Shown here: positions 44,818 to 55,929 of the stretch, piece by piece | Position numbering within the stretch: the stretch's first letter is position 1 | Layout: each line of letters opens with the position of its first letter | Assembly: GCA_015179125.1 (NCBI GenBank) | Contig: WHVA01000048.1 | Span: 62,001-126,000 of the forward strand | DNA length: 64,000 nucleotides | Source of the DNA: Gautieria morchelliformis | Lineage: Eukaryota; Basidiomycota; Agaricomycetes; Gomphales; Gomphaceae | Direction of reading: 5' to 3' | Notes under the pieces: generated by a model | What the model was told of the DNA's origin: nothing | Databases searched by the model: none | The model's input: the letters and a program-made list of their open reading frames with translations, nothing else | Position numbers and translations under genes: made by a program

Positions 44818-46017
44818 GACGCGTTTGCTGCTTCTCCACCACGTCTTGGCATCCATCCATCCGCCAGCATGACCCAGACCCAGTCACAGACCCTGGAGAC
44901 GCGGACGGTACGTCCCGTTGCCCAGTCCCTAGTGTCTCGTACCGAACGCGACTCACTGCTCCCTGGACTCCACCTGCCCGCCCCTCACGTCCCGCACCGC
45001 CGCCCACGGGCACGAGCTCATGAAGCTCTTGCCAACCTGTCCCCGAGCGGCGGCTTCTTCCCGCACGACCCGCACCCCCACCGCGACGCAAGCTGCCTGT
45101 GGCAGGCGTGTGCCAGGGGTGAGCTCGAGAAGAATAGGCGGGTCCTGCGCGAGCCGTATACCCAATACAATAGTACACCAATCACCAATACACCAGTACA
45201 CAAACTAGTACACCACCAAATCACCCAAACACCGTCACAGCGTTGTTGCGGTGACGTACCTGACAGGCATGCTGCATTGCGAGCGTCAAAGCCATCATGC
45301 ATCACGCCATGCCGCTAATTTGTAGTACCTCCGAGTCCCGGGCCATTCCAGGCCCTGCCTAATAGTGTTGAAGTACAAACGCGGCCGTTGGCGGTAACTA
45401 TTTTAGGTGCCAGACATCTGTTATGTAACTTTAGGTGCGAGCAGTGGTCTGCTAGCCTAGCAAGACTAGCAGCTAGCTGAGACATTAATATGGAAAGACA
45501 AAGGAACAATAACAAGTCATGTTATTGTCGACCGTTTAGTACGATCCTTTGTCTTTCGCTTTGGCTTTCGCTCTTGAATTCAAGTTGTCCTACTAATTCA
45601 GATGAATAAGTATGGTTGTTGTTCCGAGTCAGAGTCTGTAGGTCACTTTACCGCAGTTGTTTGCCACATGCCTTCAGGGTATTCAGTTCTCGTCGGACCC
45701 CACATCTCGCATCTGGATCCTGCATCTCGCAGCGCTAGTCCCGACTCTCTGCGCGAGGCGTACCGGTACGCGCGTAGGTCTTGAAGCACTCAGTGGTTGC
45801 AACTCCGACAGAACTGATCGGGACGAGTACACCCTGTAAGTGGGTGATTACGTGGGATAATTCTGTGTGGCAACCCCCGTGGGAAAAACAACCCGGGTTT
45901 TCTGCTGAATCATCCGCAAAGATGAACTTTGCGAGGGTTGCTACCGAATTCTCGGAATTCTCGGATGCCGCTTATATCATCATACCTCCAGGGCCAAATA
46001 GGTATGGGTCGCGGTTG
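44818..46017. other. Unassigned region with scattered repeats
   Basis: No supported gene. A copy of a roughly 30-bp word (GGTTGCAACTCCGAC...GAACTGATC) at about 45794 is shared with 13071 and, in part, 22468. A short open frame at 45781-46044 lacks support. Confidence 0.35.
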
Positions 46018-46058
46018 CAGTGCTCATCGGGTCTTTCTGAATGACCCGATGAGCACTG
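46018..46058. repeat. Perfect 16-bp stem hairpin
   Basis: CAGTGCTCATCGGGTC (46018-46033) pairs with 46043-46058 around a 9-nt loop, and pairing resumes outside after a small bulge (TTGCAG with CTGCAA). Confidence 0.85.
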
Positions 46059-46261
46059 GTACTGCAATACGTCGGTGTTCTAGCAACCCAACATACGGTA
46101 TGGATGAGGTGGCCGTAATGCCACCGTACCATGTACGGCTGTACACGTATACGGTGCGGCGCCGAGCCCTAGTCTTTCACCGCCTTCTCACTAGGTCAGT
46201 TTGCACTTGGGATGCTCAGACCATGGAATGACACTGGGACGATGCGATATCTTTCTCAGCA

Positions 46262-46545
46262 GCTAAGGGTGGCTGCGGCCTTACCTGACCGACATATCAA
46301 AATTGTTGTGCGTGTGCCATTAACACACTTGTGTCCTCGTTTTCTCCTTCTTCGCTATTAGGTGAGCTATGAAGTGAATTCGCACCTGGTAATACGCTGA
46401 CCGTGAAATGTCCTTCAGTACAGTCTCTCTCTCAGGCTGAGTAGGGCTGCGGCCTTACCTGACCGATGTATCAAACCGTATTGCCGTTAATACACGTATT
46501 CTCCTTTTTTTTCCCTCTTCTTCGCTGCCTCGTGAGCTATAAATA
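46262..46545 (+). repeat. Tandem duplicated promoter-like unit
   Basis: GGCTGCGGCCTTACCTGACC is at about 46269 and 46446. Each copy is followed by ATCAAA, a run of T/C and a GTGAGCTAT motif. The unit spacing is about 177 bp. It lies upstream of the transposase gene start at 46594, so it may be its 5' region. Confidence 0.55.
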
Positions 46546-46593
46546 CAGTCAATATCATTTCCTTTCACGCTACCACACTCAGTGCTCTAGGAC

Positions 46594-49500
46594 ATGTCTG
46601 GTCTCTTCGCTAATGCTTCCTCGTCATATGTGCTGTTTTCTGAGCAATTTTTCAGAACTGTGACTTTCCGAGAAGCTAAGTCTCTGGCGTTACCCACCAT
46701 CTTATCTGCCGATGCTCTCCACAAATGGACATATCTCCTGTCGCTGCCATCTTCCGCCAAATTGTCCACCACAGTCACCATTGACGAGTTCATACCGAAC
46801 TGTGAGGGCAACACTAATGACGAAGCCACAACCAAAGATACTCAAGGAGATAAGAGCCGATACTAGGACAATGACCAACTGTGTAGTGGGTATCCTCAGG
46901 TTATAACTCTACCAACGATAGATATATGGGGACTTGCCTGTGTAGTGGGTATCCTCAGAGATCAAGCTGAGGAAACGCCACCACACGGGCTACAGTCTTA
47001 TAGCGCTGGCAAGGCTTACATAATAGGGGAGACGGAAACTTGTAGAAGGTTACGGAGTGTGACATGTGATGGAGTGTGACAGAAGGTGACGGAATGTGAC
47101 GGAATGTGACGGAAGGTTATGGAAACTGACGGAAGGTAACGGAAACTCATGGAAGGAAATAGAAACTTGTGGAAGGAAATGCGTGAACCCTGACATGAAC
47201 ATCGTTTCTCTACAAGATATTCTACCCGGCCTGGAGCAGGCATCCGCTGGTGGCATCAGTGGTGTTGAACTGGTTATGAATACACCAAGAGGACCAAAGA
47301 CGGTTCAGGTGCATCTCTCAAAAGTGCGTCCCGCTGCCTACTAGTTTTTTTCTTTGTTGTTTTCTGATATGTGTGGGTAGGTACGACTCTATGTTTCAAT
47401 TAACAACCACACACCACATGTGATGTTTGCGCGTGCCCTTGTACATCGTATTACAGAGGCCAAGCTACTTACACCTGCTAACTTCATCAAGTTCGAAAAT
47501 GAGTGGATCACGACTATGGTGTCAGGTTTCTCAACCGCCTCAGGCATGCCCTTGTGGCAACTCGGTACACTAGTTGGAGAACGTTGGCTTTACGATGATG
47601 TTGTCAATGCGATCTCAGAGATGATCTATTGGCAAACCATTGCAGCAGATCCCCTTCGCGAAGCTCATCACTTGGTATTTCCCACCTTATTCTTCGAGGA
47701 TGCAAAGGTACTATACCACCAAAACCCTCGTCTATACAGTAAAAACATCATCGGCATCCGTAACCGACTTGCAACTGCACGCATCCACGGTTTTAGCTTC
47801 GAAATCATTGAACAGGGAGATGTGTCTGCGTATCTATATACATATAGTCGTCCGAGCACTATACAGCACCGGGACTCTATGGGGAAGGCCCCTCACATTG
47901 ATGTACTCCCAGTCATGAATTGGGTTTTGTCAGGCTTAAGGTTTCCTGAAATTATGGCAGTGGTTGTCGAGAGTGGGCCAATGCAGCCTGCCGGCAGTGG
48001 CAGCTGTACCTTGATCGCCCTCAATGCGATTGAACAACGCATGGATGCCACAGTTCCTACCTGGACGCCGGCTCGATCAACAGTGGTTCGTGATCAATGG
48101 ATATATGATTTGATCATGTACCACCTTTGTTCGCAGCATCATGGGGTATGTTTTCCAGTTTGAGACTGAGATCTATTATTTCTCACTAATTTGTTGTAGC
48201 TACCCTCTGAATGGACACGGGCTTGTCGTGTCGACGCCATTTTCACGTTCAGTGACCAGGTCGTGAAGCGCATTGACGCTAAGGCAAGTGTCTCAGCACC
48301 ACTTCTAGTAAGTTCATGTCCGTCTATGTGTTAACTTTCCATAATGAGTATTTCAGCCAGCATTGCACATAAAACCACCACCTATAGCTTTTGTCTCACT
48401 GGATAAACTCCAAGGTCGTGATCCCCAATTAGATGCGATAATAGTACCTTCAGTGAAGCAAGCTAAAATGGAACCTGGTCCAGCAGCTCTCACACTCAAC
48501 TTGCCAGTGGCTCCAGACTCCCCCATTTCTGTAATAGACTTGACAGGCATGCAATCATCGCCAGGATTGCATGAAATGTCAGTTATAGAGGTTTCTGACT
48601 CGGACTCGGATTTGGATTGGAGCCCGGAGACTCGGTCATATGATACTTCAGATAGCGAGAACACATCATGGCTGGTCAAGAAGCACCATCACATGAATGT
48701 ACTTTCACCGCAGACGCCACAGAAACAGTCTTCTTATGTAAAAGTTCAGCTCAATGACAGTCCAATTGACTTAACAGACTCCCCACTGGCCTTTCCTATG
48801 CCCAAATCATCACACTCGAAATCGTTGGCTCTAACCGTTCACTCGCAGCCATATGTCAAAAGGTATGGCTACCCAGTAACTGAAGCGGTCCCATCTGGTG
48901 CCCCACGTATTGGCACAACATATTCCAATCTGCATGAGGCCAAGGTGGAGATTATCCGCTACGAGGAGAAACGAGGATATAAGATACGCATTGGTCAGAG
49001 CAAGAGGATGGAAGGTGATGAGGACGGGCTTCCCAAAAAAATAACGATGCGGTGTCACAGCTATCGGACTCACCAGCCAATGCACAACCCAGCTATTGAC
49101 CTGAGTGACCACCGGCAAGGCAAGACAATCAAAACAGACTGTAAAGCGCACTATAATCTTAACCGTTGTGTTGGCGCAACTGTCTATACTCTGACCTGGG
49201 CCGATTACACACATAACCATAACCATAATTTGGCAGTGGGTGCCTCAGCTCCACGTCCAGCCACAGATGCACAGCGTGCCCTCATACAGACCTATGCCAA
49301 CAACCCATCCTTCTCTGGGCGCCAGATTCAGGCCATCCTTTCACAGTCTTTCCCGAGCATGACCTCAAACCACGTCAAGTATCCAATCTGATCAACGATG
49401 CCTGAGCACAGAGTCGCAATGACATAGATGAACTAGGTGGGGACTTTGCTGCCATTATTCATAGTCTCCAGGAAAAATGTGCAATAGGAGAGGGTTGGCA

Positions 49501-49740
49501 CTATTATTTGAATCTTGACGACATTGGGAAAGTTACAGGGCTCTGGCGGCAGTCGCCTGAACAGGCGACATTGGCACGAAGGTTCTCAGATATCCTTATA
49601 AAGGACAATGCAGCAAACCGTAATCAATATCATTATCCTCTGAACATTGGGATAATTATTGACAATTTTGCCAACTCACACAACATCTGGTACGCGCTTC
49701 AAGATCCGACCGTGACCCCGCTCTACTTCAAGCAGTAGCT
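46594..49740 (+). pseudogene. MULE-type transposase gene with in-frame C48/Ulp1-like protease and FAR1 domain
   Basis: Exons 46594-46800 plus 47201-47323 (split by a solo LTR), 47381-48145, 48200-48307 and 48357-49391 all join in phase 0 over GT-AG introns. The N-terminal part starts MSGLFANASSSYVLF. A C48-like domain lies at about 47570-48100: GERWLYDDVVNAISEMIY, HRDSMG (Asp near 47873) and QPAGSGSC (Cys near 48005). The expected His before the Asp strand is not seen (GDVSAYLY). A Ser/Asp-rich linker carries SUMO-interaction-like VIDLT and IDLTD. A FAR1/WRKY-GCM1-type finger follows (TMRCHSYRTH, TDCKAHYNLNRC, DYTHNHNHN). A frameshift near 49380 and a TGA precede the MULE core (WHYYLNLDDIGKVTGLW, YHYPLNIGIIIDNFANSHN), cut at 49750 by a chromovirus. 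Confidence 0.75.
46801..47195 (-). repeat. Family-B solo LTR (395 bp) inside the transposase gene
   Basis: Starts TGTGAGGGCAACAC and ends AACCCTGACA on the plus strand. Flanks are CGAAC and TGAAC (4 of 5 match). Removing the LTR and one flank restores the reading frame exactly (EFIPN then IVSLQDILPG). Confidence 0.9.
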
Positions 49741-49750
49741 CAAGAACTGC

Positions 49751-50142
49751 TGTGAGGGCAACACTAATGACGAAGCCACAACCAAAGATACTCAAGGAGA
49801 TAAGAGCCGATACTAGGACAATGACCAACTGTGTAGTGGGTATCCTCAGTTTATAACTCTACCAACGATAGATACATGGGGACTTGCCTGTGTAGTGGGT
49901 ATCCTCAGAGATCAAGCTGAGGAAACGCCACCACACGGGCTACAGTCTTATAGCGCTGGCAAGGCTTACATAATAGGGGAGATGGAAACTTGTAGAAGGT
50001 TACGGAAAGTGACGGAAAGTGACATGTGACAGAATGTGACATGTGACAGAAGGTGATGGAAGGTTATGGAAACTGACGGAAGGTGACGAAAACTCATGGA
50101 AGGAAATAGAAACTTGTGGAAGGAAATGCATGAACCCTGACA
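49751..50142 (-). repeat. Family-B 3' LTR
   Basis: Near-identical to 46801-47195 and 55930-56304. The U3 contains a 10-bp unit array (GTGACGGAAK / GTGACATGTG, about 49990-50090). Confidence 0.93.
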
Positions 50143-50188
50143 TCACCCCCCTCTCAATGCTTGTCGTCCCGACAAGCACAGCTGCCAC

Positions 50189-50749
50189 CTAGCCCCCAAC
50201 ATCCACCGAGACATCGTTTCCAAGTATGCCACAGGCGGGACCACCATCTCTCCTGACCCTTCCCTTCCTGGTAACGCAGGTCAATGATGAGCTCAGGGGA
50301 TTGGGGTCCATGGGCAAGTGCGGCCCTCGGAACCTTGCTCGACGTATTCGCTCTCCTGCCATGTTACGGAAACGTCGCCCCACCCAGCCTTCGAAAGTGT
50401 AGGGGGTTCCGCACGGGGGGGTTCCATCGTTGAGGAAGACAGGGTTGCCGATGTAGTACGTGTTCTCTCGTCTGTGTCGGGGTCTGAGGAATGCGAGTGC
50501 AGGGCGAGTGGGCGCCTGACTCTTCGCTGGTGTGAGGTCCTCAGAGCTGACGGACCACTTTGAAGACCATGCGACGTCGAGATTATGGCAGTCAAGCATC
50601 CTTTGTAGCTTGGCTTCACTGGCTGCTCTGGATGATGAGAAGCCGGAGAAGTGCAGGAGGGTGGGATCGACACGTGACATGTTTGGCAGGTCGGAGAGGT
50701 TTTGGGTGAAGCTGGGGAGGGCAACAAGCTCAATGGTGGGCGAGGACAT
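50189..50749 (-). CDS. Extra ORF between pol and 3' LTR of family-B chromovirus (186 aa)
   Basis: An uninterrupted 186-codon frame, MSSPTIELVALPSFTQNL to NDVSVDVGG, lying after the chromodomain and before the polypurine tract. That is the place where some LTR elements carry a third gene. It has no transmembrane-like segment and no signal peptide, so it is not env-like. Motifs include LQRMLDCHNLDVAWSSKW, ENTYYIGNPVFLNDGTPP and a basic RERIRRARFRGPHLP-like stretch. It is intact although pol is broken. I do not recognise a family. It may be a captured host exon or a structural/accessory gene. Confidence 0.55.
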   Translation of the reverse strand: MSSPTIELVALPSFTQNLSDLPNMSRVDPTLLHFSGFSSSRAASEAKLQRMLDCHNLDVAWSSKWSVSSEDLTPAKSQAPTRPALAFLRPRHRRENTYYIGNPVFLNDGTPPCGTPYTFEGWVGRRFRNMAGERIRRARFRGPHLPMDPNPLSSSLTCVTRKGRVRRDGGPACGILGNDVSVDVGG

Positions 50750-50849
50750 GGTTGATGGATGTGGTGGGGTCGATGCAGTAGAAGCGAGCGGTCACAGGTG
50801 GAGAGGGGATATATAGCTTATCGGAATGAATTGGTTAGGCGGAGGCCGA

Positions 50850-53800
50850 TATCGCTTATCTTTGGGGTCCTGGACCCTTGACATTATGAGTAGAAGCCCT
50901 GCCTGCTGTCCAGTCGAAGAGAGTTTGCCTGGAAGGTTCTGTGAAGTTCTGAAATCTCTGGAAAGGGAGGGACATGTATGTGGCTGCTGAGATACGCTGA
51001 GGTGCCTCTGGGTTCTGCCGGTGAAATTCCTTAATGAGTCGCTTTGCCCCAGAGACATCTTTTGCTGGTAGCCAGAGATCGTCAGCAGCTCCATAGCCCT
51101 TCCAGCGCACGAGATACTCCAACCTTCCACGGAACATCCTGCTGTCTAGAATCCTTTCAACTTCATATTCTTCGGCTCCATCCCGTATGACAGGGGGGTG
51201 GTGGAGGGGCATGACGTTCAAGAATTGGGTCATCTTCATATGGCCGAAGCAGGACGACAGAGAACACTGGATGTGTGCGACCAAAGGATGCAGGAAGATT
51301 TAGACCATAGGCATTTCGTGAGACCACCTTATTAACCGTGTAGGGACCTAGCCACTTGTGGTCTAGCTTCTTCATTGGGCGAGTGGTTGTGATGTTTTGT
51401 GCATTGAGCCAGACCTTGTCACCAAGCTTATAAACTGGGGCTGCTTTATGGTGCACGTCATAGAAGCGTGCCATGTCCTCTGCTGCCTTGGACAGGGCTG
51501 AACAAGCTTCTCTCGTGGCCGCTTCCATCCGCGTTGTGAACTCATCCAGGGCCTCGAGTCGAGTTTCCCGGACTGGTTCCAGTCCCAGCCTTGGATGTTG
51601 GCCACTGTCCAACATGAAGGGTGTAGTCTGGGTTGAGGCATGGATTCGGTTGTTATAGGCAAACTCGGCCAAGGATATCCATTCAAACCAATCATCCTGA
51701 TGCTGGTTGATGAATAGTCGAAGGTATTGCTCAATCTCCTGATTAACCCTTTCAGTCTGTCCATCAGTTTGGGGGTGATAAGCAGTAGAGGCAGCGACTT
51801 TGACACCAAGAAGTTTGTTCAGTTCACGCATGAACTGGGAGATGAACTGTGTGCCTCGATCACTGATGATTTCTTCAGGGAGCCCATGAAGTTTCCAAAC
51901 ATGATCACGGAAGAGTCGGGCAACTCCCACCGAAGTTACATCTGAAGTGGTGGGAATGACATGTGCACGCTTTGAGAGGCGATCGACAACAACAAGGAGA
52001 GCATCATAGCCATGACTGGTAGGCAGTTCTACAATCAAGTCAACAGACATAACCTGCCATCTACGGTCTGGGATACGGTTTGGTAGAAGCTTGCCAATGG
52101 GAGAAGCAGGGAAGTTTTTTTTGTCCGGTTGCACAGGTCACAGGCCTTCACGTATTTTGCAATGTAATGTCCCATCCCAGGCCACCAGTAACTCCGAGCA
52201 ACTAGTTCAGTGGTTCTCCAACGACCAGGGTGACCGGTGAGAGGCATGTCATGGTGCGCTTTCACTATGTCATGTCGTAGTTTTGCATCAAGCGGCACGT
52301 ACACTTTGTTGTGATAGAGGACAAGCCCATCCTGTTCAGACCACTCTTCTCCTCGTAAATTGCCAGAGGAGCCCAGTTCTTTGAGAGCCTTGACAACCTT
52401 TTCATCCCGGTCTACACAGTTCCTTACTCGATTGAGGAAAGCATCACCTTCACCTGGGACTAACTGTGCACCAGCCTCTGAGGGATTCGCCTTGATGTGG
52501 AACAAGTCAGGGGTAAGTAAGACTTGATTTTGGTTGTCTTCCTCCCCCCGCTTATGATCCACGCGTCGTGAGAGTGCATCAGGCTTGGCTGAATGACGAC
52601 CAGGACAATGGATCAGCTCAAAATCAAAGCGAGAGAGGTAGAGTGACCAGCGTGCTTGACGACGGTTCAGGTTTTGAGCAGTGCGGAAGTAGGTGAGATT
52701 CTGATGGTCATTGAGAATCTCAATCTTGTGCTTTGTTCCCTCTAAATGTGGCGCCATTCCTCTAATCCCCAATCACAGAAAGAAGCTCCTTGTCATGGAT
52801 GGCATAGTTGCATTCAGCATCATTGAGGCTTTTGGAGACAAACCCCACAGGCCGCCATTTGCCATCATCACATAGCTGGGACAGTACTGCTCCTGTGGCA
52901 TAGGCTGAGGCATCTGTTTCAAGACGGAAATGTTTGTCTTGATCAGGGAGGACAAGGATCGGTGTTGAGGTGATGAGGAGTTTGAGCTTGTCAAAGGACG
53001 CTTGCTCTGGGCCATTTGGATCCCAAGACCATTGGGCATCCTGTTTTGTCAACTGGTTGAGGGGCTTTGCAATGTGTGAGAAGTCTTCCACAAATCTATG
53101 GTAGAAGTTGATGAAACCAAGGAATGATTTGACTTCAGTGACGTTACGTGGTATTGGCCAGTCCGCACCCCTGCAACCTTGACTGGGTCCATGGCACCTG
53201 TCCTTGAGAGAGGATGAGGCCGAGATACTCCACCTCTAGTTGCTCAAATAGGCATTTTTCAGGTTTGAGGTACAGGTTGTTGGCCCGGAGGATTTCAAGG
53301 ACACGTCGTACAATCCTACGATGTTCTTCAAGCGACTCTGTGAAGATGAGAATGTCGTCCATGAACACCACCACAATCCCTTCATCGATGAGACTCTTGA
53401 AGATGTCATTCATCATCGTCTGGAAGGTTGCTGGGCTGTTCGTGAGTCCAAAGAACATGACTAGAGGTTCATACAGGCCCCTATTTGTCCGAAAGGCTGC
53501 CTTCCACTCATCTCCCTCTTTTATGCGTACATTATTATATCCCCAGCGAATGTCAAGCTTTGTGAAGTCTTTAGCCCTTCCAGCAGCAATCTTATTCATG
53601 ATGTCTGGAACAAGGGGCAAAGGATAGGCATTCTTGATTGTTATATCATTGAGCTTTCGGTAGTCTTGCACAAATCTAAGACTGCCATCCTTTTTCTTCA
53701 CAAAGAAGACTGGAGATGCCATAGGTGACTTGGAGGGACGGATACGATGGCTCTTCAGGTTCTCCTCAAGGAAGTTATCCAGTTCCCTTTGCTCAACCGG

Positions 53801-54751
53801 TGACATTGGGTAAACCTTTGTGCTGAAGGGTTGTGCACCTGGAGTGAGCTCAATTGCATGGTCCCAGGGCTTTCGAGGAGGCAGTTGGTCAAATGACTCC
53901 TTAGAAAACACATCCTTGAACTCCTGGTATGGTTTAGGGACAAGGTCCTCGAAGGATCTGACTGGTGCAGACTTGCTGGCCCGTTCAGCAAGCTGTTGGG
54001 AGACAGTCTGGCCTGCGCCAATCATTTCAGGACTCTCATTCACAAAGATGACAAAGGTCCTGTCTCCTTCCTCAAGTAGGGAGCGGGTGTGCTGTATGGG
54101 AACCTCCTCTTGATTTACACTCTCTTCTGGAACAGTTTCGACTGTGGGCCCTCTGACAACAGGTCTGCCCCCACATGACTTGGGACAGCGTGTCATCTTC
54201 ACATCTCCTGTACGCCAGTCAACTTCTGGGTTGTGTTCAACAAGCCATGTGTGACCAAGAATGATGGCAAGTCGTCCAAGGCTCGTGACAGAGAATGTGG
54301 CACGTTCCGTATGATCCCCAAAGGTGCAAATGAGGTCGACTTCTTCCTTGATTGAGCCAGCCTCATTTGGGGTACCATCAATATTGTAGACGGGGATGGC
54401 ACGGGGTAGGGGGCGGGTCCGAAGCCTGTGTTCCCTCACAAACTCCACATCGATGAACATCCCTGTAGCACCACTGTCAAGGAGGGAGTCAATTGCAAGT
54501 GGATGCCCTGTGTCAACGGAGTGGACCTTGAGAGGTACTTTGGTGCATCGGCGGAGGTCAGCAGTACGGACATATAGAGGGACTGGAAGGTTTGCATTAG
54601 CAACTGGAGCGATTGGTTGGGTTTTTGGCATGGCTGGTTTGGTTTCAGTTCGATCAGGCATAGGAGAAGGATGCATCATATCGCCTGTGATCCCTATTGT
54701 ACATGTTTCGAGAACTGAAAACCGATTCGTCGAGCGGGGCATGTCTTTCAC
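50850..54751 (-). pseudogene. Family-B pol: protease, RT, RNase H, integrase, chromodomain
   Basis: Aspartic protease with LLDSGATGMFID near 54480; RT with FVQDYRKLNDITIKNAYPLP and FMDD near 53365. RNase H has FRLETDASAYATGAVLSQL near 52910. The integrase zinc finger is HHDMPLTGHPGRWRTTELVA ... CDLC, followed by the core (VDLIVELPTSHGYDA, IISDRGTQF, NQEIEQYLRLF) at 52060-51690. Unlike family A the SDRG motif is intact. The chromodomain is near 51150-51020 (YEVERILDSRMFRGRLEYL). Frameshifts near 53150, 52765 and about 52110, and one between core and chromodomain near 51170, break it. Confidence 0.92.
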
Positions 54752-54885
54752 CGCTGACTGGCCTAAAAACCCTTTCCTTCCCCTTGGACAGGGGCTTCCA
54801 CCTTCTCTTTGCGTTCCTCTATCGCCGCTGCTACAGATTTAGAGACAATTGCTGCAATGTCTGCCTCTGTGAGGTTTGCACGGAT

Positions 54886-55869
54886 TCATGGCTTGCGAGG
54901 TTCAGGACAGTCTGGTGAAATGTGACCAGGTCTCTTACAGTTGTAGCAGGTTCGTGTTTTGGTGCGGCGGCGAGATGAGTCAATGTCCATAGGTGTCGCG
55001 TTACTGGGTGATGCTGTGGCAACAGGAGCCATAGCAGGAGTGTGGAGTGGTCGGGCAGGAGGAGGGCAATTAGGGACATGAGGTGTCTGTGCCTTCCTGA
55101 CCTCTAACAGATGGCGATGATTGCGGTCAATCTGACAGGCTGCTTCCTTCCAGGCTTTGAGGTTGGATGGAAGAAAGGGCTGGGCGTGGATCTTGTCAAG
55201 GATACCTGCTGGAAGGCCACGAGCATAGGCATCCTCGAGTGCCTCATCATTAAAGCCTGTCCTGCCTGCCAGGATCTCAAATTGAGCCGTGTATTCATCT
55301 GCCGACATTCCTGACGCCATCCTAAGGTCATGCAGCTTAGTGCGAGCCGTTCTGGCACGATCTGGGTCACCAAAGGCCTCCTCCACACGTTTAATAAACC
55401 CCTCCAGAGTGGATATAGAGGAGGTGCCATCAATGACAGCCTGTGTCTCGTTGTGTGCCCATATCTCTGCAGAGCCTCCCGTCATGAAGGAAAGAGCGTA
55501 TAGGATCTTTGTGCGTTCATCTGGGAAGGATGCTGGCTGGACAGCGATGGACAACTTGATAGACCTGATAAACCCTTCAGTCTCTGCACGGTCTCCATTG
55601 AACTTCTCCGGTTCTGCTGCTTTGATAGAGCGAGTAGATGGAGGGACACTGTGAGGTACTGAGGGCGCAAGGGCTTGAGCAGCAGCAACAGCAGCGTTGG
55701 TGGCAGCATTGGCTAAGTGGTCGTGAACGTTAGCAATCTGATTGTGCAGTTCCTGATTCTGCAGTTGAAGTTGCTGCAACTGCTGTGCTTGGCTCGAAAG
55801 GAGGCCTCGAAGAAATGGCCCATGGTCACCCAGGGCGTCCCAGTATGCGTCTGGGAGTTGGTCTGCCAT
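54886..55869 (-). CDS. Family-B gag
   Basis: A 327-codon intact frame from MADQLPDAYWDALGDHG. A glutamine-rich coiled coil (SSQAQQLQQLQLQNQELHNQ) is followed by a retrotransposon-gag domain (EPEKFNGDRAETEGFIRSIK, EEAFGDPDRARTARTKLHDL) and a zinc knuckle CYNCKRPGHISPDC near the end. It stops at TGA 54886; the same frame stays open for about 45 more codons (IRANLTEADIAAIVSKS). In this copy gag could still be made. Confidence 0.9.
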   Translation of the reverse strand: MADQLPDAYWDALGDHGPFLRGLLSSQAQQLQQLQLQNQELHNQIANVHDHLANAATNAAVAAAQALAPSVPHSVPPSTRSIKAAEPEKFNGDRAETEGFIRSIKLSIAVQPASFPDERTKILYALSFMTGGSAEIWAHNETQAVIDGTSSISTLEGFIKRVEEAFGDPDRARTARTKLHDLRMASGMSADEYTAQFEILAGRTGFNDEALEDAYARGLPAGILDKIHAQPFLPSNLKAWKEAACQIDRNHRHLLEVRKAQTPHVPNCPPPARPLHTPAMAPVATASPSNATPMDIDSSRRRTKTRTCYNCKRPGHISPDCPEPRKP

Positions 55870-55929
55870 AGGCTGAGATGAAGGCTAGTTAAGAAAAGTG
55901 TGTGGGGTCGTCCTATGAGCTTGATCTTC

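Noticed and set aside
44806..45318. 170-codon plus-strand frame
   Set aside because: Pro/His/Arg-rich low-complexity translation with no motif, lying opposite the possible secreted protein.
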